DNA of 64,000 bases from the NCBI GenBank assembly GCA_963725615.1, contig CAVRZO010000028.1:1-64000 (forward strand), in the 5' to 3' direction. The notes beneath the pieces were generated by a model. It had not been told where the DNA came from and searched no databases. It saw only the letters and a program-made list of their open reading frames with translations. Below, one piece after another: positions 34,532-43,501 of the stretch. This stretch comes from JAIQFF01 sp963725615 (lineage in GTDB: Bacteria; Acidobacteriota; Terriglobia; Terriglobales; Acidobacteriaceae). The translations under genes were made by a program, and so were the position numbers. Each line of letters opens with the position of its first letter. Position 1 is the stretch's first letter.

Positions 34532-35278
34532 CTAGTCCCGTAACACTTCCGTATTATCGGCGGCTATCAGGATCCGGACCAGCTTGAATTGATCGTCGAG
34601 CCACAGCGACCAGTCCCCGGCATCGCTCTTGAGCACAAAATGATTGAGCTCCCGTTCCGCGCCGCGCACTTGCACCTTGTCTTTTCCGGTGAAGGCCAGG
34701 CTCACGAGCAGGGATGAACGCTGATGTGGATTGATGACGCCAAACTTCACCTGCTGGTTCTGTGGGCAGGCAACCACGCCCTTGTCCTGGTGACAGCTGG
34801 TGGCGAGATATTTCCACACGAGAATCTCGCGGTGAACAAAGAAGTAGTCGTCCAGAACACTGGTTGAAACCGGCAGCAGGAAGGGATGCTCTTCCTCTTT
34901 ATCCTGCGGATTTTTGGTGGAGCGCTCGACCAGAAGGCTGTCGTTGGGCACAAGCACCGCCTGGGCTTTCCCCGGGGTGACTTCTTTCCACTCGTACTTC
35001 CGCAGATCACCGTTGAGCGCGAGTTGCAACTCCGAGGATTGTGCCGCCGGATCCGCGCCCGGCTCGGTCCTGAATTCAGAAGTGGCGACGCTTCCCGCCG
35101 TGTTCTGCTGGATGGAGAATTTTTCGGTCGCCACTCTCCGCCCATTCATGAAAACGCCAAAGGACCCCGAGTCCACGTTCTGGGCCGCAGGTTCCTTGTC
35201 TTTGGCGGGTTCCGCCACGGCAGACGAGGCCAGCAAAAGGCACCAGACTCCAACCATCAGCGCCGTTTTGAACTTCAC
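34532..35278 (-). CDS. Secreted protein of unknown function
   Basis: 248 residues from a GTG at 35278 with AAAGGAG upstream. A signal peptide (TALMVGVWCLLLASSAVA) is followed by a beta-rich domain resembling DUF6134/lipoprotein-type proteins (FMNGRRVATEKFSI ... LVERSTKNPQDKEEEHPFLLP). A CHQDKGVVAC pair may form a disulfide. It lies 17 bases before the AI-2E gene and is likely co-transcribed with it. Confidence 0.75.
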   Translation of the reverse strand: MKFKTALMVGVWCLLLASSAVAEPAKDKEPAAQNVDSGSFGVFMNGRRVATEKFSIQQNTAGSVATSEFRTEPGADPAAQSSELQLALNGDLRKYEWKEVTPGKAQAVLVPNDSLLVERSTKNPQDKEEEHPFLLPVSTSVLDDYFFVHREILVWKYLATSCHQDKGVVACPQNQQVKFGVINPHQRSSLLVSLAFTGKDKVQVRGAERELNHFVLKSDAGDWSLWLDDQFKLVRILIAADNTEVLRD

Positions 35279-35348
35279 GTTCGCACTCCTTTGAAAAGCT
35301 GCTGCTCCAGATTCACGCGAAATCGACGGAAAACGTGCCGTGGCACGG

Positions 35349-35918
35349 CTATCGAAGTCCCAGGCGGGCGATGGCTTCCGCAGCCACCTCTTCCACATTC
35401 TTGCCCGCGGTTTCGATGCGCAAGCCCGCCTTCAGGTAGCACGGCCGGCGGTCTTCATACAAGCGGTTGAACTCGTTCACGTCGCCGCGCAACGGGCGTT
35501 CCAGCTCCTGCTCCTGGCAACGGCGGAACAATTCATCCACCGGTGCGTCCAGGAATATGGTTGAACACCCAGCCTTTTCCAGCAAGGCGGCGTTATTCGC
35601 CTGCGCGAAAGCGCCACCCCCCAACGCTACGACCTTGGCAGACGCGCTCAGTTCTTCAACCAGCGAGCGCAGCGCCGCGTGCTCCAACTGGCGGAAGACG
35701 GCCTCGCCCGACTGGCGAAAAATTTGCTCGATGGACCGTTGTTCCCGAGCCTGAATGCGATCATCCAGATCTTCGAAAGGCCAGCCCAGCCTGCGGCTCA
35801 AGGCCGCGCCCACACTGCTTTTGCCGGCGCCCATGAAGCCCACCAGGACCACGGCCCGCATCCCGGAGACAGACGCAGACTTCGTGGTGTCAGCCGGCCC
35901 ACCGGGTCGAGTGCTCAT
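35349..35918 (-). CDS. aroK: Shikimate kinase
   Basis: 189 residues. The P-loop is GFMGAGKS (about 27-34), followed by the shikimate-binding DLDDRI and FRQSGEAVFRQLE, the GGG motif ALGGGAF, and the lid RPLRGDVNEFNRLYEDRRPCY. It uses ATP to make shikimate 3-phosphate in aromatic amino-acid synthesis. About 19 extra residues precede the family core; a second ATG at 35861 would give a more usual length, and neither has a clear ribosome site. Confidence 0.94.
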   Translation of the reverse strand: MSTRPGGPADTTKSASVSGMRAVVLVGFMGAGKSSVGAALSRRLGWPFEDLDDRIQAREQRSIEQIFRQSGEAVFRQLEHAALRSLVEELSASAKVVALGGGAFAQANNAALLEKAGCSTIFLDAPVDELFRRCQEQELERPLRGDVNEFNRLYEDRRPCYLKAGLRIETAGKNVEEVAAEAIARLGLR

Positions 35919-35975
35919 GTATGCGGCAAATTGCGGCGCCCTGACGGCCCCGCCAGCCTCTCACTGTCGCTTGGT

Positions 35976-36821
35976 TTAACGCTTCTTGAGGTGGATTTTA
36001 CCACTGAAGGAAAACAACCGGACCGAAGATGCGGCCTTGTTCATCGTACCTGCGAAGGCACTCCCTGCCCGAACCACGAAGGGAGTGTGTTTGGGTTCCA
36101 GAAGGAAGTCATTCTCCACCTTGCCCCGGACGGACCTCGCCGTCACATCAATCGAGGCGTCGTTGGGAGCGCTGGCTTCGATGTCTCCGCTGTGGCTCGT
36201 CAGCATGTATTCGCCACTGTTGCCGAAATCGCCTTCGTAGCGAATCTTTCCGCTGGTCGAATTCACCTGAACCAGCAGACCATTCACCGAGTTCAACACC
36301 ACGTCGCCGCTCACGGATGTCACTTCCACATGTCCGTTGCGGATATTGTTCAGACTCACGGAACCGTTCAGGGTCCGGACATGAACGTGGGCATTGCTGA
36401 TGTCGCGCACTTCCACATTGGCCTGGCTGCTTTCGAGAGTCACATCGCCGTGCAGTCCTTCGGCATGCAGCAGTCCGGTGGAGGATCGAAGAGTAACACT
36501 GGCGTCCGCCGGCACGGATACTTCGTAGTCCACGCGGCCTGCGTCGGCATTGGCCCCGGAAAGCAGGTGGCTGAGAACGTCCACCCGGTTTCCGCTCTGC
36601 GTGTGGTCAATCTCGACCTGGTCAGAATGAAGGACAGCGACCACGATCACCTGGTTGCTGGAGCCGGGCTTCACTGAAATCGGCCCGTACTGGTTCGTGA
36701 TGGAGACGACCGCGCCGGGGCTGACGGTGAAGCGAAATTCCTTTCGGAGCTCGGCCGAGGCGCAAATCGCCGTTGCCAGAATCACGAAGGTGACCAGTTG
36801 TACGCGCTGCGCTCTCGCCAT
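35976..36821 (-). CDS. DUF4097 beta-helical exported protein
   Basis: 281 residues from the ATG at 36821 with GAGGGG upstream. The signal peptide (VQLVTFVILATAICASA) is followed by a repetitive beta-strand domain with the typical pattern (VTLRSSTGLLHAEGL, VEVTSVSGDVVLNSV, YMLTSHSGDIEAS). DUF4097 proteins often accompany anti-sigma and ECF genes and are described as putative adhesins. It is the third gene of the sigma/anti-sigma group, 95 bases after the anti-sigma stop. Confidence 0.87.
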   Translation of the reverse strand: MARAQRVQLVTFVILATAICASAELRKEFRFTVSPGAVVSITNQYGPISVKPGSSNQVIVVAVLHSDQVEIDHTQSGNRVDVLSHLLSGANADAGRVDYEVSVPADASVTLRSSTGLLHAEGLHGDVTLESSQANVEVRDISNAHVHVRTLNGSVSLNNIRNGHVEVTSVSGDVVLNSVNGLLVQVNSTSGKIRYEGDFGNSGEYMLTSHSGDIEASAPNDASIDVTARSVRGKVENDFLLEPKHTPFVVRAGSAFAGTMNKAASSVRLFSFSGKIHLKKR

Positions 36822-36916
36822 AATTTCCCCTCTCATAGCGTTGTCGAGACGACCCGTTGCGACTATGAGCTTCCGTACTGTACCGCCAAACCCGTCTGCC
36901 TCCGGCGCATTGCCGA

Positions 36917-37573
36917 CTAGGGCAGGGAACGGTCCAAAGCCATCTCGTAAATGGTCGCGCGCTGCTCATACGCGTCCATCACGATCTGCTGCGCTTCTTC
37001 ATCATTGGGATCAGCCTGCGCCGATTCCTCTGCATCCCTGATGTACGCATTCACATTCTGCAGGTTCGAGGCGTATTGCGCCTGCATGGCCGGAGACCGT
37101 GAAGCCACCGCGGCCAACAGTTGTTCATCTTCACTACTATTTGGAGTGGTTGCCTTCTTATCAGTCTGGAGGTTGGCCACGTTGGGAGGAGCCTGCGTGT
37201 CCAGTCTTGCTGACGGCTTGAAGTCCGCGGGTCCTCTTTGGTAGATGACAATCCCGAATCCGACCAGGAAAAGAGCGGCTAAGGGCGCCAGCCACGCCAT
37301 GCTCCAACGCTGCGGCCTCGCCGGCACCAAGGATGGGCCCACGTAGGGATCACGGATGATGCCCTCTTGCCGCAACGTAATTTCGATGGAGTTCCACACC
37401 CGCGGGCTGGGCTCGGCCGTTTCTTGCAACTGCCGTGCCTCGCGAGCGATCAGCTCGAGGTCAGCAACCAGGCCCAAACACGCAGCGCAGGATTTTAAGT
37501 GCAATTCCTGTTCTGCGGTCCTGCCGCCCTCAAACGCTTCCGGCAACAATTCCTGAAATTCTGCGCAATTCAT
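36917..37573 (-). CDS. Membrane anti-sigma factor with zinc-finger domain
   Basis: 218 residues. The N-terminal zinc-anchored anti-sigma domain has C3 and the H-x3-C-x2-C motif (HLKSCAAC, residues 26-33). One transmembrane helix lies near 95-112 (MAWLAPLAALFLVGFGIVIY), and a helical extracytoplasmic domain follows. GGGGGAG precedes the ATG at 37573. It starts 39 bases after the ECF sigma gene and should hold that sigma factor at the membrane until a signal releases it. Confidence 0.9.
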   Translation of the reverse strand: MNCAEFQELLPEAFEGGRTAEQELHLKSCAACLGLVADLELIAREARQLQETAEPSPRVWNSIEITLRQEGIIRDPYVGPSLVPARPQRWSMAWLAPLAALFLVGFGIVIYQRGPADFKPSARLDTQAPPNVANLQTDKKATTPNSSEDEQLLAAVASRSPAMQAQYASNLQNVNAYIRDAEESAQADPNDEEAQQIVMDAYEQRATIYEMALDRSLP

Positions 37574-37611
37574 ACTTCATCTCCCCCAAAGGTACCGCCC
37601 TCTATCGCTCC

Positions 37612-38238
37612 TTACGGCTTTGCGGCCTTTTCGGCTCTGCTCGTCTTGAGCGACTCGCGCAACTTCATGCGCGCTTTGTGTAGCTGAGATTTGCTGTTGC
37701 CGATGGAGCATCCCACCATGGCAGCAATCTCGTTGTGTTCGTATCCTTCTACATCGTGCAATACAAATATCCGTCGATATCCCGGCGGCAGCGCATCCAC
37801 TGCGCGTTGCAACCGCAGCCGGTCAATGGAGCCCGACAAGACCGGGTCTTGCGCGCCCAGTTCTTTTTTCGGGGCCTCTTCCTCGTTTTCCAGCGTCTCT
37901 TCCAGCGGAACTACGGGAAGACTTTTCTTGCGCAACTGCATCAGGACAACGTTTACCGCCATCCGGTGCAGCCACGTGGAAAAGGCTGATTCGCCTCGAA
38001 AAGTGGCAATCTTGCGAAATAACTGCAGAAAAGCTTCCTGCGTCAGGTCCTCAGCTTCGGCCGTGTTGGCCGTCATGCGGAGGCACAGCGAGTAAACGCG
38101 CCGTTTATGCAGTCCATACAAAAGCTGAAACGCTTCTGCATCGCCCTGCTTGGCTCGTTCGATCGCTTCTGCTTCGGAAAGCTTGTCGCCCTGTAGTTTT
38201 CTCGCGTCCGTCAAGTCGCCTTTTCCGGCCGCACTCAA
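37612..38238 (-). CDS. ECF RNA polymerase sigma factor
   Basis: About 208 residues. Region 2 is SLCLRMTANTAEAEDLTQEAFLQLFRK interrupted by nothing unusual, and region 4 is GYRRIFVLHDVEGYEHNEIA followed by GNSKSQLHKARMKLRE. It pairs with the anti-sigma gene just downstream. The start is uncertain: the frame opens at a TTG at 38238 with no clear ribosome site. It closely resembles the sigma factor at 818-1642, which lacks a partner, so cross-regulation is conceivable. Confidence 0.92.
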   Translation of the reverse strand: MSAAGKGDLTDARKLQGDKLSEAEAIERAKQGDAEAFQLLYGLHKRRVYSLCLRMTANTAEAEDLTQEAFLQLFRKIATFRGESAFSTWLHRMAVNVVLMQLRKKSLPVVPLEETLENEEEAPKKELGAQDPVLSGSIDRLRLQRAVDALPPGYRRIFVLHDVEGYEHNEIAAMVGCSIGNSKSQLHKARMKLRESLKTSRAEKAAKP

Positions 38239-38684
38239 TGAGATGCGGCGTAACTATCTTTTCGTTGTACTGCTTGCAGGGTTTGCAGTTGACCCGAGCG
38301 GGTTTAAGAGCCGGAATCCTCGTCCGGACCTGCCACCAACACTCCTGGATGACTTTTGTAACTATGAGCAGCCTATCGGGCTCGGGCAAACCACGTCAAC
38401 TATGGTTCTTAGTAGCTTATGGTTCTTGGTAGGTGCCAGCGCATTAACCGCGCCGAACGCCCTGAGAAAACAAGACTCAGAAGGGGCGGTCGCCCAGTTC
38501 CGGTTTCCTAAAATCCATAGTCCGTCGTACTCGCCCTGCCACCCAACCCCACAGACGAAAGGCGGCATCTTAACCGATTGCTTACCCGCCTGCACCGCTC
38601 CTGCAGCATTCTTTCCTTGCCCATTTCGATTCCGGGGAAAGTGTGTAAGCAAGAAAAGACCGAACTCAGGAGGAGACATAACGG
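38239..38684. other. Intergenic region between divergent genes
   Basis: About 450 bases with no supported gene. It must hold promoters for the sigma operon and the barrel protein. A segment at 38385-38435 (gggcaaacc ... ggtaggtgcc) recalls pieces of a c-di-GMP-I aptamer but lacks the central conserved block. Confidence 0.4.
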
Positions 38685-39272
38685 ATGAAACGTCTTATTT
38701 TTCTGCTCGTATTAAGTTGCGGTTTGGCTTTGCCGTCGGCGCTCACGGCGCAAAGCTCAGATCATGTCGAGGTCGGAGTATTCGCGGACTATATGAACTT
38801 CAGTGCCACGGATCCCCACATCAACTTCGTCGGCGTCGGCGGGCGCGCCGCGTTTAACGTACATCCCAACGTTCAGCTGGAAGCCGAAATGTCCTACGAT
38901 TTCAAGCGGAACTTCACCAGCGTCTTTTCGAACGGTGTCACGACCCAGTTTGTGAACACAAACCTGCGTCCTTTGACGGGGTTGTTTGGGCCTAAATTCC
39001 AGACCAGCTCGGGACCGTTTCGGGCCTATGTCACCGGGAAACTCGGCTTCGTGAACTTCAGCGTCTCCGATCAGAACGCACCTGCAGGCTTCGTGGGAGC
39101 CCTGGGTGGCATTCAGACCGGGGACACCCGTTTTGCCATGTATCCCGGCGGCGGAGTCGAGGGATTCTGGGGTCCCATCGGCCTGCGGCTCGAAGCGGGT
39201 GATGAGATCTACTTCGACAACGGCACGCATAATAACTTCAAAGTAACCTTCGGTCCGGCTTTCCGGTTCTAG
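38685..39272 (+). CDS. Outer-membrane beta-barrel protein (OmpA/OmpW-like fold)
   Basis: 195 residues. The signal peptide (LIFLLVLSCGLALPSALTAQ) is followed by alternating amphipathic strands suited to an eight-strand barrel, ending in a C-terminal aromatic (FGPAFRF) as expected for BAM-assembled proteins. AGGAGGAG precedes the ATG at 38685. A strong terminator follows. The role is unknown, but it is the divergent neighbour of the ECF sigma operon and may be controlled by it (inference). Confidence 0.85.
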   Translation: MKRLIFLLVLSCGLALPSALTAQSSDHVEVGVFADYMNFSATDPHINFVGVGGRAAFNVHPNVQLEAEMSYDFKRNFTSVFSNGVTTQFVNTNLRPLTGLFGPKFQTSSGPFRAYVTGKLGFVNFSVSDQNAPAGFVGALGGIQTGDTRFAMYPGGGVEGFWGPIGLRLEAGDEIYFDNGTHNNFKVTFGPAFRF

Positions 39273-39293
39273 GACGGGAACTCGACCATTCCG

Positions 39294-39325
39294 GCGGCAG
39301 CCCACTCAGGCTGCCGCTTTTCTTT
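39294..39325 (+). terminator. Rho-independent terminator after the barrel gene
   Basis: A perfect 9-bp stem, GCGGCAGCC / GGCTGCCGC, has a 6-base loop and is followed by TTTTCTTT, 21 bases after the stop codon. Confidence 0.88.
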
Positions 39326-39391
39326 GGCCACCCGGTAGCGGGTCAGCTTGAACTTTCCCGCCGTCATCCTTTTGAAAAACCCCAGAGAATT

Positions 39392-39487
39392 GTCATTCCG
39401 AAGCGCGGTAGTATCGCGCGAGGAATCTGCTGTTTCGCTGCTTGCAGCAAGCAGATTCCTCGCCGATAGAGCTGGCTTCGGAATGAC
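39392..39487. repeat. GTCATTCCGAAGC palindromic element
   Basis: Ends gtcattccgaagc / gcttcggaatgac with the inner inverted pair gaggaatctgctg / cagcaagcagattcctc. It is a variant of the GTCATCC family. Confidence 0.75.
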
Positions 39488-39625
39488 AAGGGGTGGGGTT
39501 GTTCTTGTACAAACTGTACCACCACCCTTTCTCACAAGGCATGGATACGAAATCGGACCCGTGGTAGAGTGTTGCACTTCACTGCAGCAATGGGCTCCCT
39601 AAGCTGATTCCGAAAGGAGTCGTCC

Positions 39626-40036
39626 ATGTCGCCGATCTATGATCTTGTAAAGGATCGCCGGGTTTTGTCCATCGAAGCCGACCGCACCGTTCTCGAAGGC
39701 GCCCGTTTCATGATGGAAAATCGCATTGGCGCTCTGCCCGTGCTGCGCAATGGCGAGTTGGTGGGTATCTTTTCCGAGCGGGACATCATGAACCGCGTCG
39801 TCGCCCTCGGCCGCTTGCCCGGAACGACCAAGATTTCGGAAGTGATGACGGCCAATCCCAAGTCGGTCAGCGTGGACGAAACCGTTGAGAACTGTCTGTA
39901 CCTGATGCGGGAATTTGGTTTCCGCCATCTGCCCATCGTGGACGGCAAGGAACTGAAGGGATTGGTTTCTTCCCGCGACATTCTCTTGCGCTACATTTCC
40001 CAGCAGGAAGCCGAGCAGCGCCGCGTCGCCGGCTAG
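39626..40036 (+). CDS. CBS-domain protein
   Basis: 136 residues made of two CBS motifs (about 8-60 and 72-130; IGALPVLRNGELVGIFSERD and FRHLPIVDGKELKGLVSSRD). The pair should bind an adenosine nucleotide. It has no fused effector domain, so it is a stand-alone regulatory module. AAAGGAG precedes the ATG at 39626. Confidence 0.93.
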   Translation: MSPIYDLVKDRRVLSIEADRTVLEGARFMMENRIGALPVLRNGELVGIFSERDIMNRVVALGRLPGTTKISEVMTANPKSVSVDETVENCLYLMREFGFRHLPIVDGKELKGLVSSRDILLRYISQQEAEQRRVAG

Positions 40037-40052
40037 TACCCCACGGGGTCTG

Positions 40053-41030
40053 TTACGGAATGATGGGGACCTCGGCCACGCCAATGTACTTATCCGCTGC
40101 TCCGTAATAGAGCAAATAGCGGCCGCGCTGCCTGACCATCCCCTCGGCAAAAACTACGTTCGGAACCTGGCCGACCTTCTCCCAATCTTTTTCTGGAACG
40201 AACAAGGGTTGTTCCGACCGCCAGATAAGTTTGCGCGGATCCTTGCGGTCAAATACTGCGATCGCCGTGCGGTAGACCAGGCTGTCGTCGGCCCCGTTAT
40301 AGAAAAGGACGATACCGTCTTTGGTCACGATCGGCGGCGGCCCGGGTTCGGCCACCCTGGAATCAAAACGGCCGGCACGCCGCGGAAGAACGGGAGTGTC
40401 TGTAGCCTCGGTCCAATGGAGCAGGTCCGAAGAGTAGGCCAGCCCCATCTGGTCTGTCTTATCGGCGTTGGTGCCCAGAAAATACATCCAGTATTTGCCG
40501 TTGATCTTTTCCGGCACGATGGCTCCAGATTTTGTCCAGCCTACATTCCAGTTGCCTTTGTAGGCCGGCAGAATCACGCCCCGGCGCTGCCAGTGGAGCA
40601 AGTCCCTGGAAGTTGCCAGGCACAGCTGCGCATCCTTCTTGTTGTAGCCGGTGTAGGTCAGATAGTAAGTCGCCTCGAATTTCACCAGGCGGGGATCTTC
40701 CACGCCACCATCTTTTTCATAGTCTGCCTGGGGAGATAGCACGGGTTGGGAGGCCCGGATAAAGTGGACACCGTCGGTACTCTCCGCATAGCCCAGGCGC
40801 GAGGTGCCCAGTTTGTCCTGGGCACGGTAGAGCATCACCAGTTTGCCGTTATGCAGGATGACAGCTGGGTTAAACGTCCCAGCCGACTCCCAGGAATCGC
40901 CACGGGGAGAAATAATGGGATCGTTCAAAACTCTGGGCCAGGGACGAACCTTCCATTCCTGCGCCGACAAAAGCAGGCTTGAGGCAAATGCAAGAAACAG
41001 GCCGAGGTGACGGTTCCAGGTGCGCATCAT
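40053..41030 (-). CDS. Secreted GH130-like glycosidase
   Basis: 325 residues. A signal peptide ending near SSLLLSAQ is followed by a five-bladed propeller with GH130/GH43-type motifs: SAGTFNPAVI, LVMLYRAQDK, GGVEDPRLV and a late EGMV. GH130 enzymes are mannoside phosphorylases or beta-1,2-mannosidases. A secreted location argues for hydrolysis rather than phosphorolysis (inference). No sugar-uptake genes are adjacent. Confidence 0.82.
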   Translation of the reverse strand: MMRTWNRHLGLFLAFASSLLLSAQEWKVRPWPRVLNDPIISPRGDSWESAGTFNPAVILHNGKLVMLYRAQDKLGTSRLGYAESTDGVHFIRASQPVLSPQADYEKDGGVEDPRLVKFEATYYLTYTGYNKKDAQLCLATSRDLLHWQRRGVILPAYKGNWNVGWTKSGAIVPEKINGKYWMYFLGTNADKTDQMGLAYSSDLLHWTEATDTPVLPRRAGRFDSRVAEPGPPPIVTKDGIVLFYNGADDSLVYRTAIAVFDRKDPRKLIWRSEQPLFVPEKDWEKVGQVPNVVFAEGMVRQRGRYLLYYGAADKYIGVAEVPIIP

Positions 41031-41106
41031 GTTTGCCGACTTTCCAAAAACAGGAATCCAGGAAGTGGCTCGCCGCGGTTGAGGTCAACTAGCGTATCCT
41101 ATAGCT

Positions 41107-41301
41107 ATGTATACCGCCGATGTGTTGAGAAATGTTGTGGCCCTGAGAAGTGAAATTGCCAACCTCCGCGACCTGAATGACCGCTATGCCAGCCAGCAGG
41201 ATCCTGCGCCCATGGCCTCCCGCGCCAACGAGGGGAGGCGTACCCGCCTGCAGGAAATCGTGCGGGAGTTGGCGGCGCTAGCCAAAGACCAGCGTCCCTG
41301 A
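41107..41301 (+). CDS. Small helical protein, 64 residues
   Basis: Mostly charged, amphipathic helix (DVLRNVVALRSEIANLRDLND and LQEIVRELAALAKDQ), possibly a short coiled coil. There is no ribosome site before the ATG at 41107, but TATCCT ends six bases upstream, suiting a leaderless mRNA. Unrecognised family; it could be spurious. Confidence 0.5.
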   Translation: MYTADVLRNVVALRSEIANLRDLNDRYASQQDPAPMASRANEGRRTRLQEIVRELAALAKDQRP

Positions 41302-41357
41302 ATGAACCCGAGCCTCCGGATCGGACTGGCCGCAAGCAGCTTCGATCCAAGCGCGCC

Positions 41358-43094
41358 TCAATGCTCTAACCCTTCGATCTCGTCGGTCTTGCCCAGGTAC
41401 TCGTACCGCAGCAGGGCAATGGGCACGTTGCCGTTTTTCCACACGAAGTCATGAAACTCGCGCAGATTGAATTTATCGCCTTGGGCCAGCCGGGCCTCCG
41501 CCAGTAATTTCATGATCTGCAATTTGCCTGTCTGATAAGAAATCCCCACTCCTGGTACTGACGCGTAAAACGTAGCGTCTTCCATCGCCGTCGCGCGGTC
41601 GAGCGGAACCGTCTTCATGAAGTAGTCGGCCGCTTGATCGATAGTGAACTCTCCCGTAGACAACTTCACCTCGACCTCCACCCGCAGGGCGCGAAAGCGC
41701 ATGAAGTTGTAAATGATTTCGCGGGTGCGCGGACTGTCCTCGAACAGACCGGCTTGCAGCATCATTTCTTCCGCGTAGAAACCGATGCCCTCGTTGGCGC
41801 CAGAGTCGTAGTAGTGACGGCGGATCGGGTCCTCGTTCGTCCAGGACATCACCTTTTGGAAGTAGTGTCCGGGCACACCCTCATGCACGATGATCCCTCG
41901 CGGATCGCGAGCGGTGGATAAATCGAAATATCCCCGATCGGGCGAAGGCGTTTTGATGTAACTGATTGCCCCGCCTTTCAGGCGAGTGGGGCCGGTGAGA
42001 TCGTCGGCGACCCCGAATGCCGCCAGTGGCGCCAGATAAGCAGGAAAGGGAAGATTGTGGTAGTGCTGCACCCAGGCCGGGACAGTGAGGATGTTCTTCT
42101 CCTCGAGGAAATCACGAATCTCCTGCTCCTGCCGCTGCTCGTGGGCCATCTGCGCCGCCTGGTCTTTGGCCAGAGCCAATTCTGGCAGCTTGGCATTGCG
42201 ATTTTTCTCGTAGGCCTCAAAGGCGACCGCGCGTTCCCACTCCTGGCGACCCATGGCTCGAAGTTGTTCAGGGCTGTATGGGATCAAAGCGACATGCTTC
42301 AGGAAAAAGAGATAGTCGTCGCGCCCAACCGCGACATTGCTCGACATACCAGGAAGTCGCTGTTCGAGCCACGCACGATAGCCTTCCAAAGCTGTTATCG
42401 CGGGTTGAACCGCCGCATCAAGGTGGGTGGCGCTTTCACTGCTTAGTAAAGGCTTTAGCGCGCGGGCCATTTCCTCCAGCCGGGGACGAATGTCCTTGAG
42501 TTCCCGGATCGACAACTGCGCCAGCGGACCTGCCGGGTCTTTCAGGTTCGTTTCCGCATCGGAAATAATCTGCGGGATAGCGTGAATGCGGCGAACGACT
42601 TCAGCACTGCGAGCCTGGTCGAAGGGCGGCGGCCGGGTCAGACTGACAAAGACCGCGGCCAGAGTCTGGTCGAGATAAAACCAGGGGTTACGCTCCCACC
42701 CGCGGACGTAGTCCAGTTCCCATCGTGCCCGCGCGGTGGCGGAACCAACCAGAAGATAGTCGACGGTTTCGGTCCGGGAGCGACCGTTGACATTAAGGCC
42801 CAAGGCCTTCCAACGATTTTCGAACCCCGACAGTTCTTCGCGGCGTCTTGCGATGGTAGAAGACGACCAATCTGCGACCCATCCCGCAGGACGATCGAGC
42901 CGGGGAATATCGTCGAACGTAAACGGCTGCTCGGAGGCACGCCATTGCCAAAAGTCGGAAGAAAGCTGTTGCAGCGCGGTCTGAGTCGAAACCGGTGCGG
43001 ACTGCGCCGATCCGACAGATGAAATCAGCAGCACGGCGCTGAACAACAGAGCGGACTTGATTGTGGAACGTCGATTCGTCGATCGGGGATTCAT
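41358..43094 (-). CDS. DUF885 family putative metallopeptidase, secreted
   Basis: 578 residues from the ATG at 43094 (GGAG upstream). The signal peptide (LLFSAVLLISSVGSAQ) is followed by a mostly helical domain. The HEGVPGHYFQ motif near residue 425 corresponds to the HExxH-like zinc motif of this family, followed by EGIGFYAEEMM. DUF885 proteins are distantly related to M2/M32 carboxypeptidases; activity is unproven. Confidence 0.87.
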   Translation of the reverse strand: MNPRSTNRRSTIKSALLFSAVLLISSVGSAQSAPVSTQTALQQLSSDFWQWRASEQPFTFDDIPRLDRPAGWVADWSSSTIARRREELSGFENRWKALGLNVNGRSRTETVDYLLVGSATARARWELDYVRGWERNPWFYLDQTLAAVFVSLTRPPPFDQARSAEVVRRIHAIPQIISDAETNLKDPAGPLAQLSIRELKDIRPRLEEMARALKPLLSSESATHLDAAVQPAITALEGYRAWLEQRLPGMSSNVAVGRDDYLFFLKHVALIPYSPEQLRAMGRQEWERAVAFEAYEKNRNAKLPELALAKDQAAQMAHEQRQEQEIRDFLEEKNILTVPAWVQHYHNLPFPAYLAPLAAFGVADDLTGPTRLKGGAISYIKTPSPDRGYFDLSTARDPRGIIVHEGVPGHYFQKVMSWTNEDPIRRHYYDSGANEGIGFYAEEMMLQAGLFEDSPRTREIIYNFMRFRALRVEVEVKLSTGEFTIDQAADYFMKTVPLDRATAMEDATFYASVPGVGISYQTGKLQIMKLLAEARLAQGDKFNLREFHDFVWKNGNVPIALLRYEYLGKTDEIEGLEH

Positions 43095-43222
43095 CAAAGC
43101 TCCGGAATGTCCAACTTTGTAACACAGATGGACCTGATGTTCACCCGGTGGGGATCAAGCTGGTGGCGGATGGCGGCGAGTGTCCGACAAACTCTTTCGC
43201 CTATGTTAAATTGGATGAAAGT

Positions 43223-43298
43223 GGGCGCGTAGCTCAGCTGGCAGAGCAATGCCCTTTTAAGGCATGGGTCGATGGTTCGAGTCCATCCGCGCTCACCA
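43223..43298 (+). tRNA. tRNA-Lys (UUU)
   Basis: 76 bases including an encoded CCA. The acceptor stem GGGCGCG pairs with CGCGCTC (one G-T), with A as discriminator. The anticodon loop is CTTTTAA with anticodon TTT. D-arm (agctcagctggcagagc) and T-arm (ggttcgagtcc) sequences are standard. Confidence 0.97.
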
Positions 43299-43330
43299 CT
43301 CCAGAGAACTTCCCTCAGAGTCCACCCTCG

Positions 43331-43367
43331 CGAGTGGAGGACGGGCGTCCCGCCCGTCGGGCCAGGG
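43331..43367. repeat. GACGGGCGTCCCGCCCGTC palindrome
   Basis: A short GC-rich palindrome of the dispersed family, just downstream of the tRNA; it may aid transcript termination. Confidence 0.55.
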
Positions 43368-43501
43368 CGCGTGTGCCAGTCCAGAAGCCAACTCTGTTAT
43401 CCAAGTTTGTTATCATGGCGGCGCACTTTCGGCCACGAAATCAGTGCTGTTCGCATGGAAGCCCCCCAGCAACAGCAAAAATTCCGAGTTGAGGAAACAA
43501 T

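Noticed and set aside
38385..38435. Possible c-di-GMP-I (GEMM) riboswitch upstream of the barrel protein
   Set aside because: gggcaaacc and ggtaggtgcc resemble two conserved pieces at about the right spacing, but the central ACGCAAAGCC block and supporting stems are missing.
38150..38857. 235-residue plus-strand frame over the sigma/barrel intergenic region
   Set aside because: Crosses the end of the sigma gene and the start of the barrel gene in the wrong frame; composition is not protein-like.
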